A stretch of 64,000 bases of DNA from Pomphorhynchus laevis (lineage: Eukaryota; Acanthocephala; Palaeacanthocephala; Echinorhynchida; Pomphorhynchidae), in NCBI GenBank assembly GCA_012934845.2, contig WNNJ02001463.1:62001-126000 (forward strand), read 5' to 3'. This document shows, in pieces, positions 24,001 through 33,884 of the stretch. Each line of letters begins with the position of its first letter. The first letter of the stretch is position 1. The position numbers and the translations under genes are program-made. The notes beneath the pieces are model-generated. The model had not been told where the DNA came from and did not search any database. It saw only the letters and a program-made list of their open reading frames with translations.

Positions 24001-25688
24001 TGTGTGCTTTAAAGCCTTGGTTATGATAACAGTATGCTATTAAAAATTATACTTATTACTTAACTCGCCCCATCAATCAATAACGATTCTGATAAGTGAC
24101 ATATCAACATATAGAATAATCAAAATATATTATTTATATAATGTAATGATATGATTATGATGTTATTTAATTATATGATTATAATGTATAATAATGTATA
24201 TTATTATACATTATAATCACAACATAAAATCTCCACCGATGCCATTAAAATATTCGGCACACCCATTAGCTCCAGCGAATTTGAAAACATAACCGTAGCT
24301 AAACTGTCAGGAAATTAGATTTTGATGTTCAAATGTCTGTCTATTGTAGCTAACGCTGATCCGCACGTCGCTTTTGCTGGACTACTCACGCTGTTCAATA
24401 TAAGTGTTCAATATAATGCACACTTGTAAGTGCTCTGAGACTGTATGGACTGATCTGATAAATACACTTACTCAACAGTTACTCCCTAGATCTGCTATGT
24501 TGAACGTAAATGTCACTCAGATAGCAATGATGTGCTCTCCATTAAAATTATGTGGTTTGTGAATCACCCACCCCGGATTATCATCAAAATTGGAACAATT
24601 ATCCTCGCAGATGCTTGTCTCAACTTACTATTCCGGCCTTATTGGTGACGACCCATTCCTAAAAAACGGCAATTGCATTTGCGGCGCCTTGTAAATATCG
24701 CCCATTCTCTATCGTGCAAGAACGCTGACTTGCCTTCTATCCGGCATGATGTTGTTAGAGACATTATATCGCAACATTTTTTTAAAATTTCACACTGCGT
24801 AGATTTCGAACCCAAACTAATCACTGTCCTTGACGACATAGCTTTTGAGCGAATCACAACTACACTTGATCAGAATGCACGGCTTGATATCGTTTGTTCT
24901 GAACTTTACGATAATCGATTTGACCGGACGTTCTTTGACGTCAATTTTTTCTCTGTACTTGCTCAATCGAACATCTATCGTGAACCAGATTCGGTTTTTA
25001 CATACAATGAGTCGCAAAAAGAACAAATTGGTGCGGTTAAACGCGCTTCGTTCTCGACACTGATTTTCTCAACATCCGGGGACTCGGTAAAGAAGCTGAG
25101 ACGCTAATAAGGCTAATTGCCACCAAAACAGTCAATCTGTCAATCAGGTCATATGCCGATATAGTTGTCAAAATTAAACGCAATATTGGATTTGAGATTG
25201 CACGGACTGTGTCCGCATGCCTCCGTGCAGCAAGATTAAGAATAAGATAATAAATATTCAAAAATTTTATTACATCTAAACATAAATTATAGTTTCGTGA
25301 ATTGCAGGCCTATTTGCGGGAACCATTTCTTGTATAAAAAATACGTAAACAAATCTATATAATAATTATTCTCCATTTTATAAAAAATAACCAATTTGAA
25401 TTTTGAATATTTATATACTTCAATAGACAAATTTAATTTATTCAATTTGTTCAATCGTAAGCAGAAGCTAGCGAAAACGTTTTTACAAGTATTTAAAAAC
25501 TTGAAAGCCTACCTGCAAATTAAAGATCCGCAGCTAGCACATCGATCATAGTGCCTGTTTTTGGTTGACTTACTAAAGACAAATACAATTTAAGCGATTT
25601 CAAAAATGCCACTTAACCAATGTGAACATTTAAATAACTCCACGAGCTTTTCTATCTTGCTAGTGAAATGATCCGAACAACTCATCAT
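12001..25688 (-). CDS. BRCA1: BRCA1-type RING plus tandem BRCT protein, 12 exons
   Basis: Likely ubiquitin ligase scaffold of DNA double-strand-break repair. Exons (transcription order): 25688-25618, 25572-25513, 23610-23560, 23517-23432, 19965-19873, 17997-17213, 17082-16837, 13983-13896, 13812-13694, 12500-12359, 12305-12171, 12116-12001. All introns are GT-AG, every phase agrees, and the sum is 1,992 nt (663 residues plus TAA). Residues 21-56 form a RING-like cluster (CSHC at 21-24, CGSLIC at 38-43, CSSC at 53-56) followed by a helix, as in BRCA1. Residues about 60-445 are Ser/Thr-rich and disordered. BRCT1 (about 450-535) has IVVVATNLTSSEL, STHVITKT, RTLKSIQAIA and YEWIVDC; BRCT2 (about 546-655) has ARTSRALLF, ELASLTG and NSWLLDSLTSYDVQ, ending at the C terminus. 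No ankyrin repeats, so BARD1 is less likely. Length is close to nematode BRC-1. The ring His is replaced by Ser40. Confidence 0.85.
12939..12970. repeat. Perfect 14-bp inverted repeat
   Basis: gcgatatgcaacac, loop aacc, then gtgttgcatatcgc, inside the 1,193-nt intron (12,501-13,693) of the BRCA1-like gene. That intron shows no coding element; the hairpin is its only distinct structure. Confidence 0.8.
14339..14695 (+). pseudogene. LINE fragment, RT C-terminal region
   Basis: 118 codons (MYFLRKLKRLGACQDQ at the start) match the region behind the RT palm of CR1/RTE-like LINEs: the phrases LRKLKRLG, FYNSCILSILTYGYPTF and MLMRIHSKAQSICG correspond to the common pattern in which the chain returns with L-x-x-FY-x-S-I-x-S-V-L-x-Y-x-P-x-W. 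There is no RT active site. It lies in the 2,853-nt intron (13,984-16,836) of the BRCA1-like gene, antisense to it. Confidence 0.7.
18300..19450 (-). pseudogene. LINE reverse transcriptase remnant
   Basis: Minus-strand frames with shifts encode LPPEQHGFRRCRSTLSALSE, then AVFVDFTKTFDNVNR (RT motif with the first catalytic Asp), VLQCDPLSSFLFSFFIGDL (normally QGDPLSP) and KIILFADNLLIICES, where the normal FADD box is FADN, a loss of one catalytic Asp. Behind it are thumb-like segments ending near 18,308. It fills the 1,875-nt intron (17,998-19,872) of the BRCA1-like gene in the same orientation. The family resembles the 14,339 fragment (CR1/RTE-like); clade not settled. Confidence 0.75.
22010..22203. 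repeat. Palindrome with one hammerhead core on each strand (family B)
   Basis: Arms from acgtcggggatggtgatctg to the matching end cagctcaccatccccgacgt are almost exact reverse complements. Plus strand: CTGATGA (22,119-22,125), stem II GTC/GAC with an 8-nt loop, GAAA (22,140-22,143), then hairpin CACAGC-ATCAG-GCTGTG as stem III. Minus strand: CTGATGA (22,096-22,090), GTC/GAC, GAAA (22,074-22,071), and the same stem III. Stem I would be TACxGGATA/TATCCxGTA at the centre. It lies in the 3,466-nt intron of the BRCA1-like gene. Confidence 0.75.
22430..23065. repeat. Local duplication of about 190 bp
   Basis: Copy 1 (about 22,478-22,665) and copy 2 (about 22,890-23,062) share gccatcctgtaaatattt, attctac(a/g)attctgca and the flanks. 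On the minus strand both read in one frame as DKYLQDGFKM followed by differing residues, and several changes in that frame are silent. I do not recognise the peptide, and phases do not let it join the BRCA1-like exons. Between the copies (22,730-22,870) is a GC-rich stretch with no clear identity. Confidence 0.6.
24330..25260 (+). pseudogene. REL-LINE 3' part: thumb, Cys/His motif, endonuclease, 3' end
   Basis: Frames run from SIVANADPHVAFAGLLTLFN (24,340 region) through a gap to RRLVNIAHSLSCKNADLPSI, RHDVVRDII, ARLDIV and RTFFDVNFFSV (24,673-25,107), then FEIARTVSACLRAARLRIR and a stop near 25,250. The A-H-x3-C, R-H-x2-V-R-D, R-L-D-I and F-F-D-V motifs are those of the restriction-like endonuclease end of an RT protein family; alignment with 35,254-35,970 supports this. 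The 3' flank contains ctatttgcgggaacc, which matches catttgcgggtaacc at 57.5 and 59.5 kb. Inside the 1,902-nt intron (23,611-25,512) of the BRCA1-like gene. Confidence 0.8.
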
Positions 25689-25859
25689 TCTCTCGAGTTA
25701 AGAAAAGTTTAAGATTATAATTTTATATAAAGTCTGGATATATCATCGACAGTCGATAGACGTCCAATCTTCAAAAGATCTGAAAAATTCAAATATATCA
25801 AAAATAGTAATATATTTTTGATATTCAATTATCAAAAAGGATAATTTAAAGTCTTGTCT

Positions 25860-26123
25860 TTATACGAGGAAAATACACTTTCTTGCAAAACGGGAGCCCC
25901 ACAAATACCAGATATAACGCATTTCTTGACTATCGAGTCGCGGATCTATCCAAGGTTTAGCAGACCTTCGATCTAGAATCTGGACAGAAAGCACTTGATA
26001 TCTTACCTTAATTTGGAAATAGTAACTAACACATGATGAAATACGGATGCGAGTGTCGATATTAAGTGGAATTAGCTTTGCGAGGCGAGATTTGAGAGGC
26101 CGTTTATAGCTTTGTTTAACCAC
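25860..26123 (-). other. Unassigned open frame upstream of the BRCA1-like gene
   Basis: 87 codons, ending WYLWGSRFARKCIFLV with stop at 25,860. It has richer third-position G/C than neighbouring spacers, and a good donor-like site (AAG-gtaaga) sits inside it, with another at about 26,143. I recognise no family. It may be the last exon of a gene, or part of a transposable element. Confidence 0.25.
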
Positions 26124-26369
26124 TTTGATTAATCTTACCCTTTATAGGATCACGCTGATTTTGACAGCCACATAAAGCTTTACAGAAAGGATATATGCGG
26201 TTGAGCGTGGTAAGTAATGTAACTGTAATTTTTTTGTGTGATTGGTAGAGATATCCTTGTGACTTTACATCAGAAAAGGATTGCCAAAATGCAGTTTATT
26301 CAAATACAAATTGTTATACGCTGATCTTTAAGCCTCCATCAAGAAGGATCAATTTTTTTTCTTTTAATA

Positions 26370-26456
26370 TTAACGTATTCTCTGAGCATTCAAGATAGAT
26401 GATTGGTTACGAATATAAACGTATTCTCTGAGCATTCAAGATAGATGATTGGTTAA
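26370..26456. repeat. 42-bp direct repeat
   Basis: The phrase cgtattctctgagcattcaa followed by gatagatgattggtta occurs twice in a row, separated by a few bases. Nothing else is identified between 25.7 and 26.8 kb except a TATAAATA run at about 26,547. Confidence 0.8.
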
Positions 26457-27214
26457 GTGATACCCTTCTAAAAAACAGCTTATTTGCAAAGAGCTTGCGT
26501 TATAAAAATATGTTATTATTAAATAAGAAATAAAATTTAAAAAGGGTATAAATAAGTTGAAACTCGTTAGTCTGTGAGCAAGTGAGTTTAGTCGAAAATC
26601 AAATTAGTGAGCTTATCTACCAAAACAACTGCTGAGTGAAAATCAAGTCAAAGATTCAAAGGGCATTTATTAACTAATAAATCGATTCTAGCTTCATTCT
26701 AGCAAAGTCTATCTTGGGTTGGGTCCAAATATAATTTGGAGACAATGTATATTTGTTAAGTCTAAAAAGCGCACTCGAGGCAAAAGCCAAGATGTTATTA
26801 TCAGTACAACCTGCACGATTAAATATGAAGTACAGGGTGCACACTAATTGATATATGAATATTTTATTTTCCCACTTTTAAAAAGTCTCTGTTAAGTACC
26901 ATTACATTAAAAAATACAAAAATTTCACTATCATATACAATTACTTGAAATATCATAAATCCTGAAATTTTAAGAATTGCAACAATAAATCATTTAAATA
27001 AAAAATTATTTAAATAAATCATTTAAATAATTTGATAGATGCATATTTTAAACTAGGTTACTATAAAAAAACATCAAACAGAAAATAGTAAAATATACAA
27101 ATCAACACAATAATATAAAGAATAAATTTAAACTCTTAAGTGGCAAATTTTTATGGATGGATAATAAATAATATACTTTGCATTAGAATAAGATACTAGA
27201 TAGTTATTTCAGAG

Positions 27215-27330
27215 GAAATACATCATTAGCATGTATTTGGCCCCGCTGCTATGTTGGATAGAGGAGTTAGGGGCCGAAACCTGATAGCATAGCAGTTCCT
27301 CCTGATGACCTCTAATTCTTATTCTGATAC
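27215..27330 (+). ncRNA. Structured family A block 1
   Basis: After a hairpin aaatacat-cattagc-atgtattt come ggcccc, gctgctatg, then ggggcc and catagcag: ggcccc can pair with ggggcc and ctgctatg with catagcag. The order a-b-a'-b' is that of a pseudoknot. ctgatgacctct then ends the block. Five other good copies keep these pairings. Whether it is a ribozyme or an RT recognition structure is unknown. Confidence 0.6.
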
Positions 27331-27347
27331 AACGTCTATTATTTTAC

Positions 27348-27902
27348 TTGTATTTAAGCTTTATAGAATATAAATTTGTTCATAACTGTTTAAAAAATAA
27401 ATCTAAACTATATAAATATATGAAATATATGTTTCGATACATTGATGATATATGTGTATTTAATTCTAATAATTTTTATTCAATTAGTGAACAAATTTAT
27501 CTAGAAAGCCTTATCCTTAACAAAACCAATATTAATGATAAAGAAGGTGTATATCTCGATATGAACATTAAATTAACATGAACTAAAACTACGTTTAATT
27601 TATATCGTAAAGACGACATATTTAAATTTACAAGAAACATATTTTTGCATAAGCATTCATGCATACCATGTAATATAAAATATAATACATTAAATAATGA
27701 AATTTTAAGAATTGCAACAATATGTAATGATATTGGCTTTCTTCAAAATCATTTAAATAATTTAATAGAGACATATTTTAAACTAGGTTACTATAAAGAT
27801 ACCATCAAGCGGGAAATAGTAAAATATATAAATCAACACAATAATATAAAGAATAAATTTAAACTCTTAAGTGGCAAATTTTTATGGATGGATAATAAAT
27901 AA
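27348..27902 (+). pseudogene. Penelope-like RT, C-terminal half
   Basis: Two adjoining frames (27,348-27,581 and 27,645-27,902) belong to one RT. The first has FRYIDDICVFNSNNF, the YxDD catalytic box, then ESLILNKTNINDKEGVYLD and DMNIKL, a pattern seen in Penelope-like RTs (box, then an E-L-x-L-K-x-T segment and F-L-D-x-x-I). The second has ILRIATICNDIGFLQNHLNN and YYKDTIKREIVKYI, the thumb. A TGA after MNIKLT and a lost frame break it. The 3' end is followed by the structured block at 28,010. A 5'-shorter copy of the tail lies at about 27,030-27,170. Confidence 0.8.
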
Positions 27903-28009
27903 TATACTTTGTATTAGAATTGGGTACTAGATAGTTTTATCAGAAAATTTTTATGGATGGATAATAAATAATATACTTTGTATTAGAATTGGGTACTAGA
28001 TAGTTTTAT

Positions 28010-28125
28010 CAGAAGAAATGCATCATTAGCATGTATTTGGCCCCGCTTTTATGTTGGGTAGAGAAGTTAGGGGCCGAAACCTGATAGCATAGCAGTTCCT
28101 CCTGATGACGTCAAATCCTTATAGA
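28010..28125 (+). ncRNA. Structured family A block 2
   Basis: Same order as block 1 (ggcccc, then ggggcc, then catagcag) directly after the 27.9-kb ORF end; the second stem is weakened here (gcttttatg instead of gctgctatg). A 60-bp stretch containing ctttgtattagaattgggta is duplicated just before it. Confidence 0.6.
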
Positions 28126-29039
28126 TATGAAGATGACATAAAGATCAGCCTTAACGATGACATATTTAAATTACTGTGATCCGGATTGCGGATCACACCA
28201 TAGGGTAGGTAATACGATTCGCTACCAGAAGTAATATACAGAAATGTATATCTACACCATTAAAACAGCCAGCCTAGTGGATGGCTATTCCACAAATAGT
28301 TCTATAATTCATAGATACATATTTTAATCTAGTTTATTATAAAAATAAAATCAAACAAAAAATTGTAAAATATATAAATCAACAAAATATTATTAAAAAA
28401 TAAATTTAAACTCTTGATCGGAAAATTTCTATGGTAATAATTTCTATGATAATAAATAATATACTTTGTATTGGAATATAATACTAGATAATCAAATTTC
28501 ATAAGAAGAAATACGTCATTAGAATGTATTTTGCCCTATGTTGTGTCGAGGAAAGGGACCGAAACTTAATAACATAGCAGTTCCTTCTGGTGGTATCTAA
28601 ATTACTATAAAAATAAAATCAAACAGGAAATCGTAAAATATATAAATCAACACAATATTATAATGAATAAATTAAAATTCTTAAGCAGAAAGTTTTAATG
28701 AATGTGAATGGCTAATATATAATATACTCTGTATTATAAAAATATACACTTGGTTCACATAAAAGCTAGCTTCATTTGTAGTGCTTTAAAATGTACATTA
28801 AAACAACTTTCTAGTTTGAGAATAAAATACTCAAAATAATTAAAACACATTTCTAGCTATAATGACTTAAATTCTTACTTTAGTAGTACATCAAAGGTCA
28901 AATACAATATAACAGAAAGCGAAACTCATCTAGCATATACCGCCTTTTTGCTCTGCCTACAGCATAAATAAGCACATATTTCGAGCATGCAATATTAAAT
29001 ATTAATTTAATATTTTAATTTAAAAAAATTAAAATAACA
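28126..29039 (+). other. Penelope-derived spacer with degenerate repeats
   Basis: The stretch holds decayed ORF-tail copies (phrases such as aaaatatataaatcaaca at 28,370 and 28,640), a degenerate family A block at about 28,500-28,590, and a hairpin gtgatccg-gattg-cggatcac at about 28,175. No intact frame. Confidence 0.55.
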
Positions 29040-29260
29040 AACAATTATAAAAGTAAAGATCAAATTAATAAAGATATGTATACCGAACTTACTAAATTAA
29101 AGAACAATAAAATAATAACAACTATTGATAAAGCTAGTAATAACTTTGTATTCATATGCAAAAAGCTTTATTATGATATACTAATGAAAGAAGTTAATTA
29201 TAATGATTTAAATGTAAATCCAACATATGAATGTAGTGATTTTAAATAATTAATTTTACT
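29040..29260 (+). pseudogene. Penelope-like RT, N-terminal segment
   Basis: Plus frame KLKNNKIITTIDKASNNFVF followed by ICKKLYYDILMKEVNYNDL and PTYE. Known Penelope-like RTs have in this place a D/A-K motif (often ADKG or DKxxN), then a Tyr-containing helix and a TY. It stops at a TAA near 29,247. The palm region between this segment and the YIDD box is absent here. The following 29,260-29,940 is AT-rich with no gene. Confidence 0.65.
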
Positions 29261-30074
29261 TACTGAAATGTCAACGTAAACTATTTGTTATTTATATTAA
29301 TTGACTAACAAAATTATTATTGTTTAACATATTTTATGAAATCAATAAAATAATTAATTAAAGCGTGCTAACTATGAATAATTACAAAAAAAAGTAAGTT
29401 ATTTGATTAAAAACATAATTATTAATTAATAATTAACTAATAATTAATAATTAATAACTAATAACTAATTAAAACGTGTAATTAGACATTTTTAATTTCA
29501 AGAACATAGTTTATCAGAAAATTGTTTTAAATTCACGTATATTTTCATCGATTTAAAGAAATATCAAACAATAAAAAAATCTTAATCATGAACATTTTTT
29601 ACGAAAATGTCTTCGAAAATTATTTGCAGTAAATCAAAGTAAGAGAAAGTATCAAATATCTGCGCATTTTATTTCATAAATTTTCTGCTTGTCAGTTGTG
29701 TTCACACAAAATCGAAATCTGTCATAACCTATACACGCCGCACCTGAAACACAAAATACATTAGCGAGTATTCAACAAGATACTGGGATGTCAAATTTTA
29801 TGATTAGGATATAAACATAAATTTAATGCATTATGTTATATAGTGCGAAATTTAAAATTAAAATGTTATAAAAGAGAGATGATACATGAATATTACACAT
29901 AGGAGTTAAGAATTAACTTTTTCAATAATCCTTTGATTTTCAGAATTCCTGTATCTTATTCTAATACAAAGTATGTTATTTATTATCCATCCATAAAAAT
30001 TTTATAGTCAATTAAAATTAGTCTATTAAAATAAGTCAATTCATTTTTATGAATTGACTAATAAATAACAAACG

Positions 30075-30200
30075 TTGTATCTGAATAAGAATTAGAGGTC
30101 ATCAGGAGGAACTGCTATGCTATCAGGTTTCGGCCCCTAACTTCTCTACCCAACAAAGAAGCGGGGCCAAATACATGCTAATGATGCATTTCTTCTAATA
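30075..30200 (-). ncRNA. Structured family A block 3
   Basis: Minus-strand copy of the block; ggcccc/ggggcc remain, while the second stem is partly lost (cttcttt in place of ctgctatg). Confidence 0.55.
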
Positions 30201-30235
30201 AAACTATCTAGTATCCAATTCTAATACAAAGTATA

Positions 30236-30747
30236 TTATTTATTATCCATCCATAAAAATTTGCCACTTAAGAGTTTAAATTTATTCTTTATATTATTGT
30301 GTTGATTTATATATTTTACTATTTTCTGTTTGATGTTATTTTTATAGTAACCTAGTTTAAAATATGTATCTATTAAATTATTTAAATGATTTTGAAGAAA
30401 GCCAATATCATTGCATATTGTTGCAATTCTTAAAATTTCATTATTTAATGTATTATATTTTATATTATATGGTATGCATGAATGCTCATGCAAAAATATG
30501 TTTCTTGTAAATTTAAATATGTCATCTTTACGATATAAATAAAAGTAGTTTTATTTAATGTTAATTTAATGTTCATATCTAGATATACACCTTCTTTATC
30601 ATTAATATTGGTTTTGCTAAGAATAAGGCTTTCTGGATAAATGTGCTCACTAATTGAATAAAAATTATTAGAATTAAATACACATATATCATCAATATAT
30701 CGAAACATATATTTAATATCTTTATATAAATTAGATTTATTTTTCAA
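30236..30747 (-). pseudogene. Penelope-like RT, C-terminal half (inverted copy)
   Basis: Minus-strand counterpart of 27,348-27,902 with FRYIDDICVFNSNNF, EGVYLDMNIKLTL and ILRIATICNDIGFLQNHLNN. The frame changes once between the YIDD part and the thumb part. A shorter tail-only copy lies at about 31,130-31,310, giving the same tandem order as in the left arm. Confidence 0.8.
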
Positions 30748-30954
30748 ACAATTATAAACAAATGCATATTTTATAAAGCTTAATAATAAGTCAGCTATAA
30801 TTGGGCTTCAATTACCTCCCATTTAAATACCTGTAAACTATTGGTTGACAACTATTATTGTGTTGACTTATAATATAATATAAATATACGTGTTATATTT
30901 AGATTTATACGGCCAAATATGAATTGACTAATAAATAACAGACGTTGTATCAGA

Positions 30955-31075
30955 ATAGGAATAAGAGGTAATCAGGAGGAACTGCTATGCTATCATGTTT
31001 CGGCCCCTAACTCCTCTACCCAACATAGCAGCGGGGCCAAATACATGCTAATGATGTATTTCCTCTGATAAACTA
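30955..31075 (-). ncRNA. Structured family A block 4
   Basis: Minus-strand copy with both possible stems intact (ggcccc/ggggcc and ctgctatg/catagcag). Confidence 0.6.
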
Positions 31076-31944
31076 TCTAGTATCTTATTCTAATACAAAG
31101 TATATTATTTATTATCCATCCATAAAAATTTGCCACTTAAGAGTTTAAATTTATTCGTTATATTATTGTGTTGATTTATATATTTAACTATTTTCTGTTT
31201 GATGGTATATTTATAGTAACCTAGTTTAAAATATGCATCTATGAAATTATTTAAATGTTTTTGAAGAAAGCCAATATCGTTACAAATTGTTGCAATTTTT
31301 AAAATTTCAGAATTTATAATATTTCAAGTAATTGTATATGATAGTGACATTTTTGTATTTTTTTAATGTAATGGTACTTAACAGAGACTTTTTAAAAGTT
31401 GAAAAATAAAATATTCATGTATTAATTGGCGTACACCCTGTACTTCATATTTAATTGTGCAGTTAATAATTCATTTCGTTTCTTTTGATTGTAGCGACAA
31501 TGGACTTGAACTTTTCCTTTATTGACGTATCAAATTTTATGATTAAGATATATTAGGTAAAAGTAACATCAAAGAATAAAATTGAATGATTTTATTTAGA
31601 ATGAAGAATCTCAATAATATGAATCATTAAATGTTATAACATTAAAACCGATGCAAAATAATAAATGTACAAATAATGTACAATACATAAATAACAATGC
31701 AGCGTACAGTATCATAATGCAATTTATCCAATTAAAATGACAGTGTTAATCCAAATATTAATAATTTTTGACAATCTACAGAGGACATGAATCGACAATT
31801 GCTGCCAACAGCAATTGTAAAAATAATAATACAAATTTATTTAACTTGGCAAATGCGTACAAGCTGCACGCTTACAAGTTATAACTTTCTTTTACTAAAA
31901 AATTAAAAAGTCAAGCAGATAAATTGTTTAAATGGGATCTGATT

Positions 31945-31984
31945 TGGCGTTTGAAGCACTGCAGGGGCAGTGCTTCAAACGCCA
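31945..31984. repeat. Perfect 18-bp hairpin
   Basis: tggcgtttgaagcactgc, loop aggg, then the exact complement. Located between the Penelope-like element and the REL-LINE; no further role can be read from it. 31,480-31,940 shows no gene. Confidence 0.85.
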
Positions 31985-32199
31985 TTTGAACACGACAATA
32001 AATTGTAGGCAAATCGAGATAAGCTAGATGGTGGGATGTATGCTCAATAATAATATTATTATAACGTAATTAACTACTTACATTTAAAGTGTTTAAGTTA
32101 ATTACAAATCTCCTGAGCTCTGGTTATAAAAACTGATTAAAAGCCGTAATCTAACAAACAAACCGTACGTAAAGGACACGTCCCAGGATACGCACCCAA

Positions 32200-33856
32200 A
32201 TGGTCCGAGGTCACCCCTCAAACGAGTCTTTATGTTGTACTTGTAACTGGCCAGCCGGCGTATGTAAAAGTTGCAGATGCGCAAAGTCAAAACTAGCATG
32301 CGTGAATTGCAGAGCATCGCGATGTACAAATAGAAACAGCCATTTAGATCCAATAAGTACACATCACGCAGTACAAGAGCATCGCAACACCAACAAGCCA
32401 GATACTAACGGTGTGCAGTCTGGCGATCAAGTGCAATTAGCCTACGATACGGCACATTATAAACAAGATAAAGATAAGAATCTGATGGATGTGTATCAAC
32501 TAGCTGACACAACAATTTGTCTACGAATTATTCAATAAGACACATTTTCGAAACAGTGATCAAATGGACTCCGAATCTCTTCCGTTTACCTAAAAGTCAG
32601 CACGCACATGATTTCATAAACGAACTCGCACGAATATACGAAAACTCTAGTGTGAAATGTGATTCTTTAACGAGCGCTGTCGTGTTTGGCCACTTGATAT
32701 TGCAACGCTCAAAGCGCAATGACGTTAAAACAGCTAAACGGACGATCGCAAGAAGAATGAAGTGGTGGTTAGAGGGTCAACTAAAAGAATTATTTGATGA
32801 AGCCGTTTTAACGCAAAGTCTGCACACGCTTCGAAAACAAAACAAGCCAGCAGGCGATTGAAAAATGGCATTTGTCAGTCAGGTCAGATCTGGTAGACTT
32901 TCATCGGCAATGAAATCTCTAAGTGTATCTCAAAATACTGGTACTTTACTCCATCCGGACGATTTAATAGGTTCCAAATCTGTCCGAGAAATCCTACTAT
33001 AAAAACATCCAACAGCTGACGTTGTTGATCCACATTTTATAGAAATTGAGAATTACTATTGTGAGCCTGTATTCCATCCATCTCTATTTGAGGCAATCGA
33101 CGGTCCTACAATTGCATCAACAAGTAAGCGCATAAAGTGAGGGGCTGGCCCTTCTGGACTGGATGCTCTTGCCTGGTCAAAAATGTTAAACGCATATGGT
33201 GGGACTCTCTAAAACTTGCAAGAGCATTAGCACAATACGCCAGACATTTAGCAACAGAAATAGCTTCTCCAGAATCGATGCGGGCGTTATCATCGAGTCG
33301 CTTAATAGCTCTAAGCAAAGAGAACGGCGTAAGAATAATTGGACTGGGTGACGTTAATCGCCGTATAATGTTTAAGTTAATTCTGAACATTGATCAGCCT
33401 TAACTACAAATAATATGCGGAAACCTGCAAGCCTGTGCATATACGAGTTTGGGTGCTGAATGTGTAATACATTCGATTCGATCAATATTAAAAACAAAAT
33501 CTGACAAGATTCTACTGACCATCGACGCCGATAACGCATTTAATCGAGTAAACCGTAGATTGGCTCTTACCAACATACAACGGGTTTGCCCTGCTTTAAC
33601 AGTAGTACTTCAAAACCTATACTGCGATCATCCAGTTCTAATTATCTGTGATGAAACGTTACAATGCCAGGAGGATTTTACACAAGGCGATGTATTAGTA
33701 ATGGCCGCCTTTGCTGCTGAAACTTTACCAATGATTCACAAAATACGTGATAAATTCCCTGGTGTACATCAGTTGTGGTATGCCGATGATGGTAATTTAA
33801 TTGGATCTGCCGAAAAGGTATATGACGCATTTATATATGTGTGTTTTTGTCTATAG
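32200..33856 (+). pseudogene. REL-LINE copy, 5' part: Cys-rich N terminus and RT
   Basis: Frames in order: 32,200-32,538 with a Cys-rich motif (CCTCNWPAGVCKSCRC, then CVNCRASRC), 32,517-32,861 with a helical domain (HDFINELARIY), about 32,866-33,400 with GPSGLDALAWSKML and SSSRLIALSKENGVRI, and 33,449-33,856 with the RT palm: LLTIDADNAFNRVN, DFTQGDVLVMAAF and LWYADDGN. The palm motifs D-A-x-N-A-F-N, TQGD and YADD carry all catalytic Asp. Frameshifts and stops interrupt it. After YADDGNLIGSAEKVYDAF the sequence runs straight into a second RT copy. Confidence 0.75.
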
Positions 33857-33884
33857 ACGCAGAGAAGATAGATCAACGAGCAAG

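Larger units (their letters stand above)
26800..31475. mobile_element. Penelope-like element arranged as a large inverted repeat
   Basis: The outer ends are inverted: ttaaatatgaagtacagggt at the left and accctgtacttcatatttaa at the right. Each arm has two tandem 3' parts of the element: an ORF tail, a structured block, a longer ORF piece, then another structured block (left arm plus, right arm minus). Between the arms, at 29,040-29,260, is an N-terminal RT segment. Tandem 5'-truncated plus inverted copies are the usual insertion pattern of Penelope-like elements, whose repeats are called pseudo-LTRs. All copies are incomplete, so the element is inactive as it stands. Confidence 0.8.

Noticed and set aside
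26140-26205. Cys-rich minus-strand segment (CKALCGCQNQRDPIK) as a RING exon
   Set aside because: Spacing is C-x3-C-x-C, and the RING-like cluster is fully provided by 25,513-25,688 and 23,560-23,610.
27226-27310. Family A block as an HDV-like ribozyme
   Set aside because: The first two helices have the right order, but there is no 3-bp P3, no P1.1 and the segment before the second helix is too short for P4 and a catalytic C.
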